Positions 9,960 to 19,453 of a stretch of DNA of 64,000 bases are shown piece after piece; the first letter of the stretch is position 1; the number at the start of each line of letters is the position of its first letter. A program made the position numbers and the translations under genes. This stretch comes from Olleya sediminilitoris (GTDB lineage: Bacteria; Bacteroidota; Bacteroidia; Flavobacteriales; Flavobacteriaceae), in contig NZ_JAEMEF010000008.1 in the NCBI RefSeq assembly GCF_016785945.1, forward strand, positions 87,720-151,719, in the 5' to 3' direction. Below the pieces are notes generated by a model, which did not search any database, was not told the origin of the DNA, and saw nothing but the letters and a program-made list of their open reading frames with translations.

Positions 9960-10101
9960 AAAATTTAAACTGAATGACAATGTTGTAGATTAATAAAAAT
10001 AATGACGTAAAGTTATTAGTTTAATTAAAACGAAAGTCACAAAGTGATGATTATTCATTATTTGGAGGTGATTTTTCTTAAAATCGCAAAAAGTTGTCAA
10101 C

Positions 10102-10117
10102 ACGAAAACGTTTTCGT
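10102..10117. promoter_or_regulatory. LacI-family operator (perfect 16-bp palindrome)
   Basis: ACGAAAACGTTTTCGT is a perfect palindrome with the central CG step typical of LacI/GalR operators. It lies 108 nt upstream of susC. A weak -7 candidate TAGCTTTA is at 10163-10170, so the operator would be centred roughly 60 nt upstream of the transcription start. Confidence 0.8.
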
Positions 10118-10225
10118 AGCGTATTCTCAAAAACGATACAAAAAATTAACACAAAATTTACATAGCTTTATCATCGAGAAGTAAAAATATATACTAAAAA
10201 ATTAAAACTAACTTAATAATATTGT

Positions 10226-13135
10226 ATGAAAACAATTTTTAAAAGGCTACTACTAGCTTTACTGTTTATACCTACTGTAATTTTGGCTCAAAGCACAGTT
10301 ACAGGTAAGGTAACAGAGCAAGCATCTGCCCTACCCATACCAACTGCCAATGTTGTTATAAAAAATACAACTAAAGGTACTACTACTGATTTTGATGGTC
10401 AGTTTACCATTGAGGCTAATAAAGGAGATGTTTTAGTATTCTCTTACGTTGGTTACAACACACAAGAAATCACTTATAATGGTGAATCTACTCTTAATAT
10501 AAAATTAGTTGAAGACGCTGCGCTTTTGGACGAAATCGTTGTAATTGGATATGGTGGTGTTAAAAAAGAAGACATTACAGGTACAACAGACCTACTAACA
10601 AGTGAGGATTTTAACAAAGGTCCTATAGTATCTGCTCAATCATTAATTAGTGGTAAAGTTGCAGGTGTAAATGTAACCTCTGGAAGTGGTGCACCTGGTG
10701 AAGGACAAAGTATAACAATTCGTGGTGCTGGATCTTTATCTTTAACTACTGAACCACTTTACGTTATTGATGGTATACCATTAGACAATGGTGGAGTTGG
10801 AGGAACCAGAAACCCTTTAAACTTTATAAACCCAAATGACATCGAAACATTTGTTGTTTTAAAAGACGCTTCTTCAACCGCTATTTATGGTTCAAGAGCT
10901 GCAAATGGTGTTGTTTTAATAACAACTAAAAAAGGAAAAAACAAAGATTTTAAATTTAATGTTAGCTCTCAAACAACTGTTTATAGTCCAATTGATGATA
11001 TTGATGTCATGTCTGCAAGTCAGTTTAGAACTTTGATTAACGACATTGGTTCTCCAGAGCAAATTGCGTTATTAGGTAATGCTAATACAAATTGGCAAGA
11101 TGAAATCTACAGGACTGCTTTTGGACAAGATCATAACTTTAGTGCTTTAGGAAGTGCTTTTGGAGTACCAATGCGTGCCTCTTTAGGATATTCTGAACAT
11201 GATGGAATATTAGATGGAGACAATTTAAAACGTACTACTGGATCTTTAAGCCTAACTCCTAGCCTATTAGATGATCATTTAAAAGTGGCTTTAAATGCAA
11301 GAGCAATGTACACGGAAAATACTTTTTCTGACAGAGGTGCTATTGGAAGTGCTGTAAGTTTTGACCCAACACAATCTATATTTGATACTAACTCACAATA
11401 TGGTGGATATTTTACTTGGTTAGATAATGGAACTGGTAACCAAAATAGTTTGGCTCCTACAAATCCACTAGCCTTATTAAACTTAAAGGATGACACAGCA
11501 GAAGTGAGACGTTTTGTTGGAAATGCAAAAGTAGATTACAAAATCCACGGTTTTGAAGCTCTAACTGCAACTATAAATGTTGGTTATGACACATCAAACA
11601 GTCATGGACGTACAGTTACTAGTGAGCTAATACCAACTTCTGATGAGACCTTCAACGGATCAAAAACAAGTTATAATCAAAATTCTTACAACAAATTGTT
11701 TGATGCTTATTTAACTTACAATAAAACACTTAATGATATACATAATTTAACAGTTGCTGGAGGATACTCATACCAATCTTTTGAGTACGATAATTTTAGT
11801 AATGATAGTGAAGCTGAGGAAGACGGAAATCAATTTGAGTTTATAGATAAATCTAAAAATGTTTTATTATCTTACTTTGGTAGAGCCAATTACAATTATG
11901 ATAGCAAATATTATGTTACCGCTACTTTAAGAGCCGATGCCTCTTCAAAATTAAATCCTGATGATCGTTGGGGAATTTTCCCTTCTGTAGCTGCAGCTTG
12001 GAGTATACATCAAGAAGATTTTATGCAAGATTCATTTTTTAATGAATTAAAATTACGTGTTGGTTATGGTGAAGTAGGTAACGTTAATGGATTAGGTGAT
12101 TACCAGTTTTTAACACGTTATAACGGAAGTACAGATACAGCAAATTATCAATTTGGAAGTGGCTTTTTTCAAACTTACAGACCAGAACCTATTAATGAAG
12201 ATTTACGTTGGGAAATTGGAAAAACATTTAATGTTGGTTTAGACTATGCCTTTTTTAACAGACGTGTTTCTGGATCAATAAATGCATATATGAAAGAAAC
12301 AAATGACCTTATTGCAAGTTCATTAGTTGACCCTTTCACAAACTTTGGAAACCGAATAAATGCAAATATTGGTAACATGGAAAATAAAGGTTTAGAATTC
12401 AATTTAAATGTGATACCTGTAAAAACTGATAATTTTGAATGGTCAGTTAATTACAATATTTCTTTAAACGAAAACGAGATAACTAAACTTAACACAGATC
12501 AACCTCAAGGAGGTATCTCTACAGGTGTAGGTAATACAGTTCAAATACACAGAGAAGGTGAATCTGCAAATAGTTTCTATGTTTTTGAACAAGTTTATGA
12601 CGCTAATGGGACACCACTAGAAGGTGTATTTGTAGATAGAAATGGTGATAACATTATTAATGACGAAGACAAATACGTCAAAGAAGATCCTTTTGGAGAT
12701 GTCCTAATGGGTTTTAACACTAATATAAACTATAAAAACTGGGATTTTTCACTACAATCAAGAGCTAGCCTAGGTAACTATATGTATAATGATGTTGAAG
12801 CTAATAGAGGAGTTTTAGCTAATGCAACAAATAACAACATCTTAACAAATATCCATACAGATTATTACAATACTGGTTTTACTGTATTAGATGCTAATAC
12901 AGCTGTAAGTGATCACTTTGTACAAGAAGCTTCTTTCTTTAAAATAGACAATATTACAATTGGTTATACTTTAGATAAAGTAAAAAATACAACGTTTAGA
13001 TTTTACGGATCATTACAAAACGTATTAACAGTAACAGATTACAATGGATTGGACCCAGAAATTAATTTAGGTATCGATAATAATTTTTATCCAAGACCTA
13101 GATCATTTGTAATGGGAGTAAACATTGATTTTTAA
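10226..13135 (+). CDS. susC: SusC-like TonB-dependent outer-membrane glucan transporter
   Basis: 969 residues. A signal peptide (1-21, ending ILAQ) is followed by the carboxypeptidase-regulatory-like domain (about 24-95), the TonB-box region LDEIVVIGYG (about 100), the plug domain with VIDGIPLDNGG, and a 22-strand barrel ending in VNIDF with the terminal aromatic. This is the SusC layout. It imports oligosaccharides across the outer membrane with TonB energy, capped by the SusD protein encoded 15 nt downstream. Substrate assignment to maltodextrins rests on the surrounding GH13, GH31 and GH65 genes. The upstream region carries the LacI operator. Confidence 0.95.
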   Translation: MKTIFKRLLLALLFIPTVILAQSTVTGKVTEQASALPIPTANVVIKNTTKGTTTDFDGQFTIEANKGDVLVFSYVGYNTQEITYNGESTLNIKLVEDAALLDEIVVIGYGGVKKEDITGTTDLLTSEDFNKGPIVSAQSLISGKVAGVNVTSGSGAPGEGQSITIRGAGSLSLTTEPLYVIDGIPLDNGGVGGTRNPLNFINPNDIETFVVLKDASSTAIYGSRAANGVVLITTKKGKNKDFKFNVSSQTTVYSPIDDIDVMSASQFRTLINDIGSPEQIALLGNANTNWQDEIYRTAFGQDHNFSALGSAFGVPMRASLGYSEHDGILDGDNLKRTTGSLSLTPSLLDDHLKVALNARAMYTENTFSDRGAIGSAVSFDPTQSIFDTNSQYGGYFTWLDNGTGNQNSLAPTNPLALLNLKDDTAEVRRFVGNAKVDYKIHGFEALTATINVGYDTSNSHGRTVTSELIPTSDETFNGSKTSYNQNSYNKLFDAYLTYNKTLNDIHNLTVAGGYSYQSFEYDNFSNDSEAEEDGNQFEFIDKSKNVLLSYFGRANYNYDSKYYVTATLRADASSKLNPDDRWGIFPSVAAAWSIHQEDFMQDSFFNELKLRVGYGEVGNVNGLGDYQFLTRYNGSTDTANYQFGSGFFQTYRPEPINEDLRWEIGKTFNVGLDYAFFNRRVSGSINAYMKETNDLIASSLVDPFTNFGNRINANIGNMENKGLEFNLNVIPVKTDNFEWSVNYNISLNENEITKLNTDQPQGGISTGVGNTVQIHREGESANSFYVFEQVYDANGTPLEGVFVDRNGDNIINDEDKYVKEDPFGDVLMGFNTNINYKNWDFSLQSRASLGNYMYNDVEANRGVLANATNNNILTNIHTDYYNTGFTVLDANTAVSDHFVQEASFFKIDNITIGYTLDKVKNTTFRFYGSLQNVLTVTDYNGLDPEINLGIDNNFYPRPRSFVMGVNIDF

Positions 13136-13150
13136 TAAAAGAAAAGAAAA

Positions 13151-15082
13151 ATGAAAACAAAACTTAAACACCTAATTGTAATCATGGTCCTGTCCTTAGG
13201 ATTGGTATCATGTCACGACGATTTAGATCAATCACCAATTGATCCAGATAGTTTTACTGAAGAAGATGTATTTGCAAATGCAACCGAAGCTAAAGGTGCA
13301 TTAGCAAAATTATATGCCAGTCTAGCATTAACAGGACAACAGGGTCCTTCGGGACAAGCAGATATTGCAGATATTGATGAAGGATTTTCTCAGTATTCTA
13401 GAATGCTTTTTAACCTAAACGAATTAACGACAGATCATGCAGTTGTAGGTTGGGGAGATGCTGGCTTACCAGACTTACATGGTCAGTACTGGTCTGGTAA
13501 CAATGATTTTAGTGAAGCTATGTATTATAGATTAGCTCAAGAAGTATCATTTTGTAATTCATTTATAACCAATGCTGCTTCATTAACTGATGGAGAAGTG
13601 TCAAGCTTTATTGCAGAAGCACGTTTTTTAAGAGCTTTTGCTTATTATAATTTAATTGACTTATTTGGTAATGTTCCTTTAGTAACTGAAGTATCTACAG
13701 ATTTACCACAACAAGCCTCTAGAACAGAATTATTTAATTTTGTAGAATCAGAGTTACTTGATATTCAAGGAGATTTAAAACCTGGTCGTTCTAACGAATA
13801 TGGAAGAGTTGATGAAGTTGCAGCTTGGGCTTTATTATCTAAATTATATTTAAATGCAGAAGTATGGACTGGTACTGCACGTTATACAGATTGTGTGACC
13901 TATTCTAATAACGTTATAAACTCAGGATACAGCATTAATATTAATGACGCTAATGGTAACGGGACAGCTTATGACGAACTATTTTTAGCTGATAATGATA
14001 CCAATGGAGCTCAAGACGAATTCATTTTCGCTTTAAATTTTGATGGATTAAGATCACAAACTTATGGTGGTAGTACATTTTTAGTACATGCAGCTATTGG
14101 CGGAACTATGGATGCCACAGAATTTGGTGTTAATGGTGGATGGGCTGGACTTAGAACCACAAAAAAACTAGAAGAAAAATTTAACTATACCGTATTAACT
14201 CAAGATATTCAAGAAATTAATAATGCATTAGGAGCAATGTCTGATTGGGGAATTATAGGAGATGGTACACCAAATGGCTGGAATGATCCAGATACTAAAA
14301 TGTATCAAATTGGAACTAACCAATTTGCAATATATGCCGAATTAACAGATGGTTTTTTAAAATTTAGATTTAATAACGATTGGGGAACTAATTATGGTGA
14401 TGATAATGCTGATTTATCTTTAGAATCAGATGGTCAAAATATCCCAGTTTTAGCAGGACAATATTATATCACTTTAGATCTTGATAATTTAACATATAGT
14501 ATTGAAAATGTAGATTTCAATGACTTACTAGAAACATCAATAGAAGGTGATAAAAGAGCAATGTTTTATACTGATGGTCAAAATTTAGAAATTGAAGATA
14601 TCTCCTCGTTTACAGATGGCTATGCTGTTACTAAATTTAAAAATATCGATAGTGATGGTGACCAAGGTGTTGATTCTGCAGGAGATTTTGTAGATACAGA
14701 TCTTCCATTGATTAGATTAGCTGAAATTTATTTAAACTATGCTGAAGCAACTGTTAGAGGTGGTAGTGGTGATCTAAACCTTGCTACAGCAAAAATTAAC
14801 GAATTAATTGAAAGAGCTAATGGAGACTCAAGCGCTAACATATCAAGTGGAGACATTACTTTAGACTTTATACTTGACGAAAGATCAAGAGAGTTATACT
14901 GGGAAGGCCAAAGACGTAGTGATTTAATTCGTTATGACTATTTTACGACAGATGCTTACTTATGGCCATTTAAAGGTAATAGTCCTCAAGGAACTTCTGT
15001 TTCAAACTACAGAAACTTATTTCCTTTACCTAACAGTATTATAACAGTTAACCCAAACCTTTCTCAAAATGAAGGGTATTAA
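13151..15082 (+). CDS. susD: SusD-like glycan-binding lipoprotein with an inserted SusE-type starch-binding domain
   Basis: 643 residues, about 90-130 longer than most SusD proteins. The lipobox is LVSC (Cys21). Typical SusD features are present: the N-terminal TPR-like helices, RFLRAFAYYNLIDLFGNVPLV (about 158-178), and the C-terminal block FILDERSRELYWEGQRRSDLIRY. The extra length is a single insertion at about 365-453, from WGIIGDGTPNGW to NLTYSIEN (DNA 14243-14509). It is plainly homologous to the two repeats of the SusE protein encoded next, which have WGxVGDxTPNxWDG, NNDW(G/D)xNYG and NLTYxxE. So this SusD seems to carry its own starch-binding module. It sits on the outer face of the outer membrane over SusC. 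Confidence 0.95.
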   Translation: MKTKLKHLIVIMVLSLGLVSCHDDLDQSPIDPDSFTEEDVFANATEAKGALAKLYASLALTGQQGPSGQADIADIDEGFSQYSRMLFNLNELTTDHAVVGWGDAGLPDLHGQYWSGNNDFSEAMYYRLAQEVSFCNSFITNAASLTDGEVSSFIAEARFLRAFAYYNLIDLFGNVPLVTEVSTDLPQQASRTELFNFVESELLDIQGDLKPGRSNEYGRVDEVAAWALLSKLYLNAEVWTGTARYTDCVTYSNNVINSGYSININDANGNGTAYDELFLADNDTNGAQDEFIFALNFDGLRSQTYGGSTFLVHAAIGGTMDATEFGVNGGWAGLRTTKKLEEKFNYTVLTQDIQEINNALGAMSDWGIIGDGTPNGWNDPDTKMYQIGTNQFAIYAELTDGFLKFRFNNDWGTNYGDDNADLSLESDGQNIPVLAGQYYITLDLDNLTYSIENVDFNDLLETSIEGDKRAMFYTDGQNLEIEDISSFTDGYAVTKFKNIDSDGDQGVDSAGDFVDTDLPLIRLAEIYLNYAEATVRGGSGDLNLATAKINELIERANGDSSANISSGDITLDFILDERSRELYWEGQRRSDLIRYDYFTTDAYLWPFKGNSPQGTSVSNYRNLFPLPNSIITVNPNLSQNEGY

Positions 15083-15093
15083 TAACTATTAAA

Positions 15094-16125
15094 ATGAAAA
15101 ATATATTTTATAAATTAGTCCTTTCGTTATGCATTGCAACTCTTTTTTTGAGTTGTGATGAAACGGAAATAACCGAATTAAATAGTAACGGAATTCCTGT
15201 AGTTTCACTTTCAGAAAATACAGTAGTTTTAACCGAAGCTACCGCAGATGAAGAAGCTTTAATAGTCACTTGGACAGAACCAAACTTTGGTTTTAGTGCA
15301 GCACCTCTTGCATATAATGTGTTAATAGATACAGAAAATGGTGATTTTTCATCACCAGAAAGTGCTACAGCAAGTATGCCTTTAGAAAAAACTTTTACAG
15401 TACAACAACTAAACACACTTTTAACAGCGCTTGAATTACCCCCAAACGAAGAAGCTCAAGTTCAACTAAAAGTTGAAGTCAAATTAAGTAATGTATCAAG
15501 TGTATATTCTGAAGCTATAAATTTAACTGTAACACCTTACCCAGGACTTCCAGACCTTAGTACAACTTGGGGAATAGTGGGTGATGCTACACCTAATGCA
15601 TGGGATGGGCTAGACGTACCTCTTTACAAAACAGACACAGAAGGTGTACTTGCTGCTTATGTACATTTAATTGATGGTGAAATTAAGTTTAGAGAAAATA
15701 ATGATTGGGATGTAAATTATGGAGTTACTGGAACAGGTAACGCTTTAGAAGCTAACGGAGGAAATATAACTGTTACAGAAGGAACATATTATATTACCAT
15801 GAATTTAAACAATCTTACCTATACAATGGAAGATGCTTCAACTACTGATATTTGGGGATTAGTTGGAGACTCAACTCCTAATGGTTGGGATGGACCAGAC
15901 TGGACTTTTTACCCAGCTGGTAATGACCTTTACGTAACTAAAGTCAATTTGACTGATGGTGAACTAAAATTAAGATTAAACAATGATTGGGGAACCAACT
16001 ACGGAGACACAGGTTTAGATAATACTCTAGATGATGGAGGAGATAATATTATTGTAACAGCTGGAACTTATAATATTGTTATAGATTTATTTAATCTAAC
16101 TTATACGCTAGAAGTACAGCCGTAA
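15094..16125 (+). CDS. susE: SusE-like outer-membrane starch-binding lipoprotein
   Basis: 343 residues with lipobox LFLSC (Cys21). An N-terminal Ig-like SusE domain (about 25-147) is followed by two tandem carbohydrate-binding repeats at 159-247 and 253-341 (DNA 15568-15834 and 15850-16116). Both repeats share WG(I/L)VGD(A/S)TPN(A/G)WDG and NLTYTxE; conserved tryptophans are the likely glucan-stacking residues. The gene is 11 nt after susD. The protein should hold starch or maltodextrin at the cell surface next to SusCD. The same module inserted in SusD shows recent domain exchange within the locus. Confidence 0.92.
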   Translation: MKNIFYKLVLSLCIATLFLSCDETEITELNSNGIPVVSLSENTVVLTEATADEEALIVTWTEPNFGFSAAPLAYNVLIDTENGDFSSPESATASMPLEKTFTVQQLNTLLTALELPPNEEAQVQLKVEVKLSNVSSVYSEAINLTVTPYPGLPDLSTTWGIVGDATPNAWDGLDVPLYKTDTEGVLAAYVHLIDGEIKFRENNDWDVNYGVTGTGNALEANGGNITVTEGTYYITMNLNNLTYTMEDASTTDIWGLVGDSTPNGWDGPDWTFYPAGNDLYVTKVNLTDGELKLRLNNDWGTNYGDTGLDNTLDDGGDNIIVTAGTYNIVIDLFNLTYTLEVQP

Positions 16126-16161
16126 TCTTATAAATTTAATATTGTATTAAATAAAACTTTT

Positions 16162-16198
16162 AAAGCCTATTTACTTGTAAAACTAAATAGGCTTTTTC
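16162..16198 (+). terminator. Intrinsic terminator after susE
   Basis: A 12-bp stem, AAAGCCTATTTA and TAAATAGGCTTT, with a 10-nt loop is followed by a T-rich tail. It may limit read-through from susCDE into the amylase gene. Confidence 0.8.
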
Positions 16199-16241
16199 TT
16201 TATAAACTATAATTTAATTTCACATTTTAAAAAATATTAAA

Positions 16242-19139
16242 ATGAAAAAAATATTACTCAACTTATTATTATTTCTACCATTACTAGTACTTAGCCAAGT
16301 CACTGTTAATCCAAACCCTATATTAGTAAATCAACCAGTAACCATAACTGTAGATATAACTGCATCTACTTGTAATAGTATTGTTAATCCTGCAAAAGTA
16401 TATGCGCATCTAGGAGTTGGTAATGAAAGTGACGAATACGGAATTAAAGTCGTAGGTAATTGGGGACAAGATGATGGCGTTGGTGAAATGACCAATAATG
16501 GTGATGGCACTTGGAGTATAACAATCACACCTAGTACTTATTTTAATTTAACAGCTACTGAAGAAACAGAAGTCACCAAAATGGGATTAGTATTTAGAAA
16601 CCCAAACGGTAGCCAAGAATTAAAATTAGACAATGGTGGTTGTCAAAACTTTGTATTTGATGTAGGAGCTTTTCAAGTAGATATGATTAACCCAGAATCT
16701 GACGGAGTTGTAGTTGTAACTAGCAATTCAGACACACAAATCATTGCTCAAAATTCAAATGGTGATGCTAATTATGTACTTAAAGCTAATGGTACAACTA
16801 TTAATACAGCAACTACCAATTTTTATAACTATTCTTTTTCTAATATAACAGAAAACAAATACTGTCAATTAGAAGTCACACAAGGAACAGAAGTTGTTAT
16901 TAAAAACTTCACAATTCTTGTTAATAGCAGCACATCTCAAGCATTACCTGCTAACATGGAAAACGGTATTAATTACACCAGCAACACCTCTGCAACATTA
17001 GTTTTAGAGGCTCCTTTAAAAGATTTTGTATATGTCGCAGGAAGCTTCAATAATTACTCACCAACATCTGCTTATGCAATGAAAAAAGATCCAACAACTG
17101 GACAGTTTTGGTTAGAGTTAACTGGACTAACTGCTGGTCAAATAGAAACTTACCAATATTGGGTTGGTGCAGAAAACCCTGTTTCTAACTCGCCAAATCT
17201 TGTAAAAACTGCAGATCCGTATTCAACATTAGTATTATCTCCATTTGATGATCCTTATATTCCAGCATCGTCTTATCCAAACTTACCTAGTTACCCAACT
17301 GGTCAAGACAGAGAAGTTACAGTTTTACAAACAGGTCAAACAACCTATAACTGGCAAGTAACTGACTTTGAAAAACCTAAAAAAGAGGATTTAGTAATCT
17401 ATGAAGTGCTAATAAGAGATTTTGATAAAAATGCTGATGGAGGTCGTAATTACCAACAATTAATAGATCGAATAGACTACTTCAAAAACCTTAACGTTAA
17501 TGCCATTCAACTGATGCCAATAATGGAATTTGAAGGTAATGAAAGTTGGGGATACAATACGTCTTTCCATATGGCTTTAGACAAATATTATGGTACAGAA
17601 GACAAACTAAAAGAGTTTATTGATGTGTGTCATCAAAATGGAATTGCAGTCATTTTAGACATCGCTTTAAACCATGCTTTTGGACGTAACTCTATGGTTA
17701 GAATGTGGATGGACGATCCTGATAATGATGGTTGGGGAGAACCAAGTAGCGAAAACCCATATTTTAATCAAGTAGCCACACACACTTATAGTGTTGGTTC
17801 TGATTTTAATCACTCTAACTCAAAAACTCAAGATTATGTTCAACGCGTAGTAAAACATTGGATTGAAGAGTTTAATATTGATGGATTACGTTGGGATTTA
17901 ACTAAAGGATTTACCCAAAATTGTACTGAATCGGACGAAAATTGTACTAACCAATATCAAGCAGACAGAGTTGCTATTTTAAAACAATACGCAGATTACT
18001 CTTGGTCTCTTGATGATGATCATTATGTGATTTTCGAACATTTAGGTGGTACACAAGAAGAAAAAGAATGGGCTGATTATAAAATAAACGAAGGTAAAGG
18101 AATCATGCTTTGGGGAAAAATGACAGAGCCTTACAATCAATTAACTATGGGTTATGCCTCAGGAAGTAACATTAATGGAATGGGTCACAATAGCAGAAAC
18201 TTTGATGCTCCAAGATTAATTGGTTATCCAGAAAGTCACGATGAAGAGCGATTAATGTATAGAAATTTACAATACGGAAACAGCAGTAACACAAACCATG
18301 ATGTTACCAATTTAAATACAGCAATATCAAGAATGTCTGCTTTAGGAGCTGTAAGTTTAACAATTCCAGGACCAAAAATGATATGGCATTTTGGAGAGCT
18401 AGGTATGGAAAACTCGATTTACACTTGTAATAATGGTAACGTTAATGATACTTCAGGATCGGATGGAGACTGTAAATTAGATACAAAACCTCAACCACAG
18501 TGGGACAACAATTGGTTAACGGCTGCTACAAGAAGTCAAGTCTATAGTGATTGGGCAAGACTAAATGATTTAAAAGTAAACCAGTCTGTTTTTGAAGGTC
18601 AGTATGTTATTAACAACACAACTAATCCTGATGTTAATACTTTAACACCAAGAATTTTTATTTCAGATAACACAATTCCTTCAGATCAATTAAACAATGT
18701 TGTTATTTTAGCGAACTTTAATGTTACCTCACAAAATATAACTCCTGACTTCCCTTCAACAGGTACTTGGTATGATTTAATGGACGCAACTAATAGCACA
18801 AGTATTAACGTTACAAGTACAACAGCACCAATAACTATTCCTGCAGGACAATTTAAAATTTATGGTAATGCAGCACCTCAAAACTTAAGCACAGAGGAGT
18901 TTGCATTGTCTAGTACTTTTAAACTATATCCAAATCCGTCAAGCACTTCCTTTTCAGTTAATAAAATAGTAAATAACGTTCAAATAATGGATGTATCAGG
19001 AAAGCTAATAAAGGATTTTAAAGGTCGTTTTAATGCTGGACACAAGTTTAGCATTCATAACTTAGCAAAAGGACTATATCTTGTCACAACAACAACAAGT
19101 GAAGGTTTAATAAAAACTACTAAACTGATTAAATCATAA
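16242..19139 (+). CDS. Secreted GH13 alpha-amylase with T9SS sorting domain
   Basis: 965 residues. After a signal peptide (1-18) there are N-terminal beta domains, including a CBM48/E-set-like module near 260-315 (KDFVYVAGSFNNYSP). The GH13 barrel starts about 380 (VIYEVLIRDFDKN). Catalytic regions are intact: LDIALNHAFG (about 471), GLRWDLTKGF with nucleophile Asp near 552, IFEHLGG with Glu near 599, and YPESHDEER near 664. The C-terminus from about 895 (LYPNPSSTSFSV, then NLAKGLYLV and KLIKS) is a type A T9SS sorting domain. The enzyme should therefore be exported and fixed to, or released from, the cell surface to cut starch for SusCD uptake. It follows susE by 116 nt with a terminator between them, so it may have its own promoter. 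Confidence 0.93.
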   Translation: MKKILLNLLLFLPLLVLSQVTVNPNPILVNQPVTITVDITASTCNSIVNPAKVYAHLGVGNESDEYGIKVVGNWGQDDGVGEMTNNGDGTWSITITPSTYFNLTATEETEVTKMGLVFRNPNGSQELKLDNGGCQNFVFDVGAFQVDMINPESDGVVVVTSNSDTQIIAQNSNGDANYVLKANGTTINTATTNFYNYSFSNITENKYCQLEVTQGTEVVIKNFTILVNSSTSQALPANMENGINYTSNTSATLVLEAPLKDFVYVAGSFNNYSPTSAYAMKKDPTTGQFWLELTGLTAGQIETYQYWVGAENPVSNSPNLVKTADPYSTLVLSPFDDPYIPASSYPNLPSYPTGQDREVTVLQTGQTTYNWQVTDFEKPKKEDLVIYEVLIRDFDKNADGGRNYQQLIDRIDYFKNLNVNAIQLMPIMEFEGNESWGYNTSFHMALDKYYGTEDKLKEFIDVCHQNGIAVILDIALNHAFGRNSMVRMWMDDPDNDGWGEPSSENPYFNQVATHTYSVGSDFNHSNSKTQDYVQRVVKHWIEEFNIDGLRWDLTKGFTQNCTESDENCTNQYQADRVAILKQYADYSWSLDDDHYVIFEHLGGTQEEKEWADYKINEGKGIMLWGKMTEPYNQLTMGYASGSNINGMGHNSRNFDAPRLIGYPESHDEERLMYRNLQYGNSSNTNHDVTNLNTAISRMSALGAVSLTIPGPKMIWHFGELGMENSIYTCNNGNVNDTSGSDGDCKLDTKPQPQWDNNWLTAATRSQVYSDWARLNDLKVNQSVFEGQYVINNTTNPDVNTLTPRIFISDNTIPSDQLNNVVILANFNVTSQNITPDFPSTGTWYDLMDATNSTSINVTSTTAPITIPAGQFKIYGNAAPQNLSTEEFALSSTFKLYPNPSSTSFSVNKIVNNVQIMDVSGKLIKDFKGRFNAGHKFSIHNLAKGLYLVTTTTSEGLIKTTKLIKS

Positions 19140-19160
19140 TGATTTAATCAATTTAAACCG

Positions 19161-19192
19161 AAAAGCTTCAGTCAACCGCTGAAGCTTTTTTT
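19161..19192 (+). terminator. Intrinsic terminator after the amylase gene
   Basis: Stem AAAAGCTTCAG and CTGAAGCTTTT with a 7-nt loop, followed by a T run, 22 nt past the amylase stop codon. Confidence 0.85.
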
Positions 19193-19213
19193 GTTATATA
19201 AAATAAATGGCAT

Positions 19214-19248
19214 AAAAAAAGCTTCTCAAAAATGAGAAGCTTTTTTTT
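19214..19248. terminator. Bidirectional terminator between amylase and tRNA-Leu
   Basis: AAAAAAGCTTCTCA and TGAGAAGCTTTTTT form a symmetrical hairpin with a 4-nt loop. A and T runs on both sides let it stop transcription of the leftward tRNA gene as well as rightward read-through. Confidence 0.8.
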
Positions 19249-19253
19249 CTTTG

Positions 19254-19335
19254 TACAGGCGGAGAGACTCGAACTCTCACACCTCGCGGCACTAGATCCT
19301 AAGTCTAGCGTGTCTACCAATTCCACCACGCCTGC
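19254..19335 (-). tRNA. tRNA-Leu (anticodon UAG)
   Basis: The minus strand folds as a class II tRNA: acceptor GCAGGCG pairing with CGCCTGT (a G-U pair at the end), D-loop TGGTAGACA, anticodon arm CTAGA-CTTAGGA-TCTAG with anticodon TAG, a long variable arm (TGCCGCGAGGTGT region) and T-arm GAGAGTTCGAGTCTCTC. The 3' CCA is not encoded. It reads the CUA leucine codon. No repeat of its 3' end, and hence no att site, is seen nearby. Confidence 0.95.
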
Positions 19336-19453
19336 AACTTATACCGATAATTTCGGATTGCAAATATAAACAATAGTTTGAATATTCATAATAACTTCAA
19401 ACAAATTATTTTCCTTTTTGTATTTTTACCTAAATTCAATAATATTTTTTTCA

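Noticed and set aside
11275..11496. Antisense open frame within susC
   Set aside because: It is a shadow of the coding strand, with no promoter or family resemblance; the same applies to the other frames opposite large genes.
19254..19335. tRNA-Leu as an integration site for the starch locus or a genomic island
   Set aside because: No integrase, no direct repeat of the tRNA 3' end and no composition change are seen on either side.
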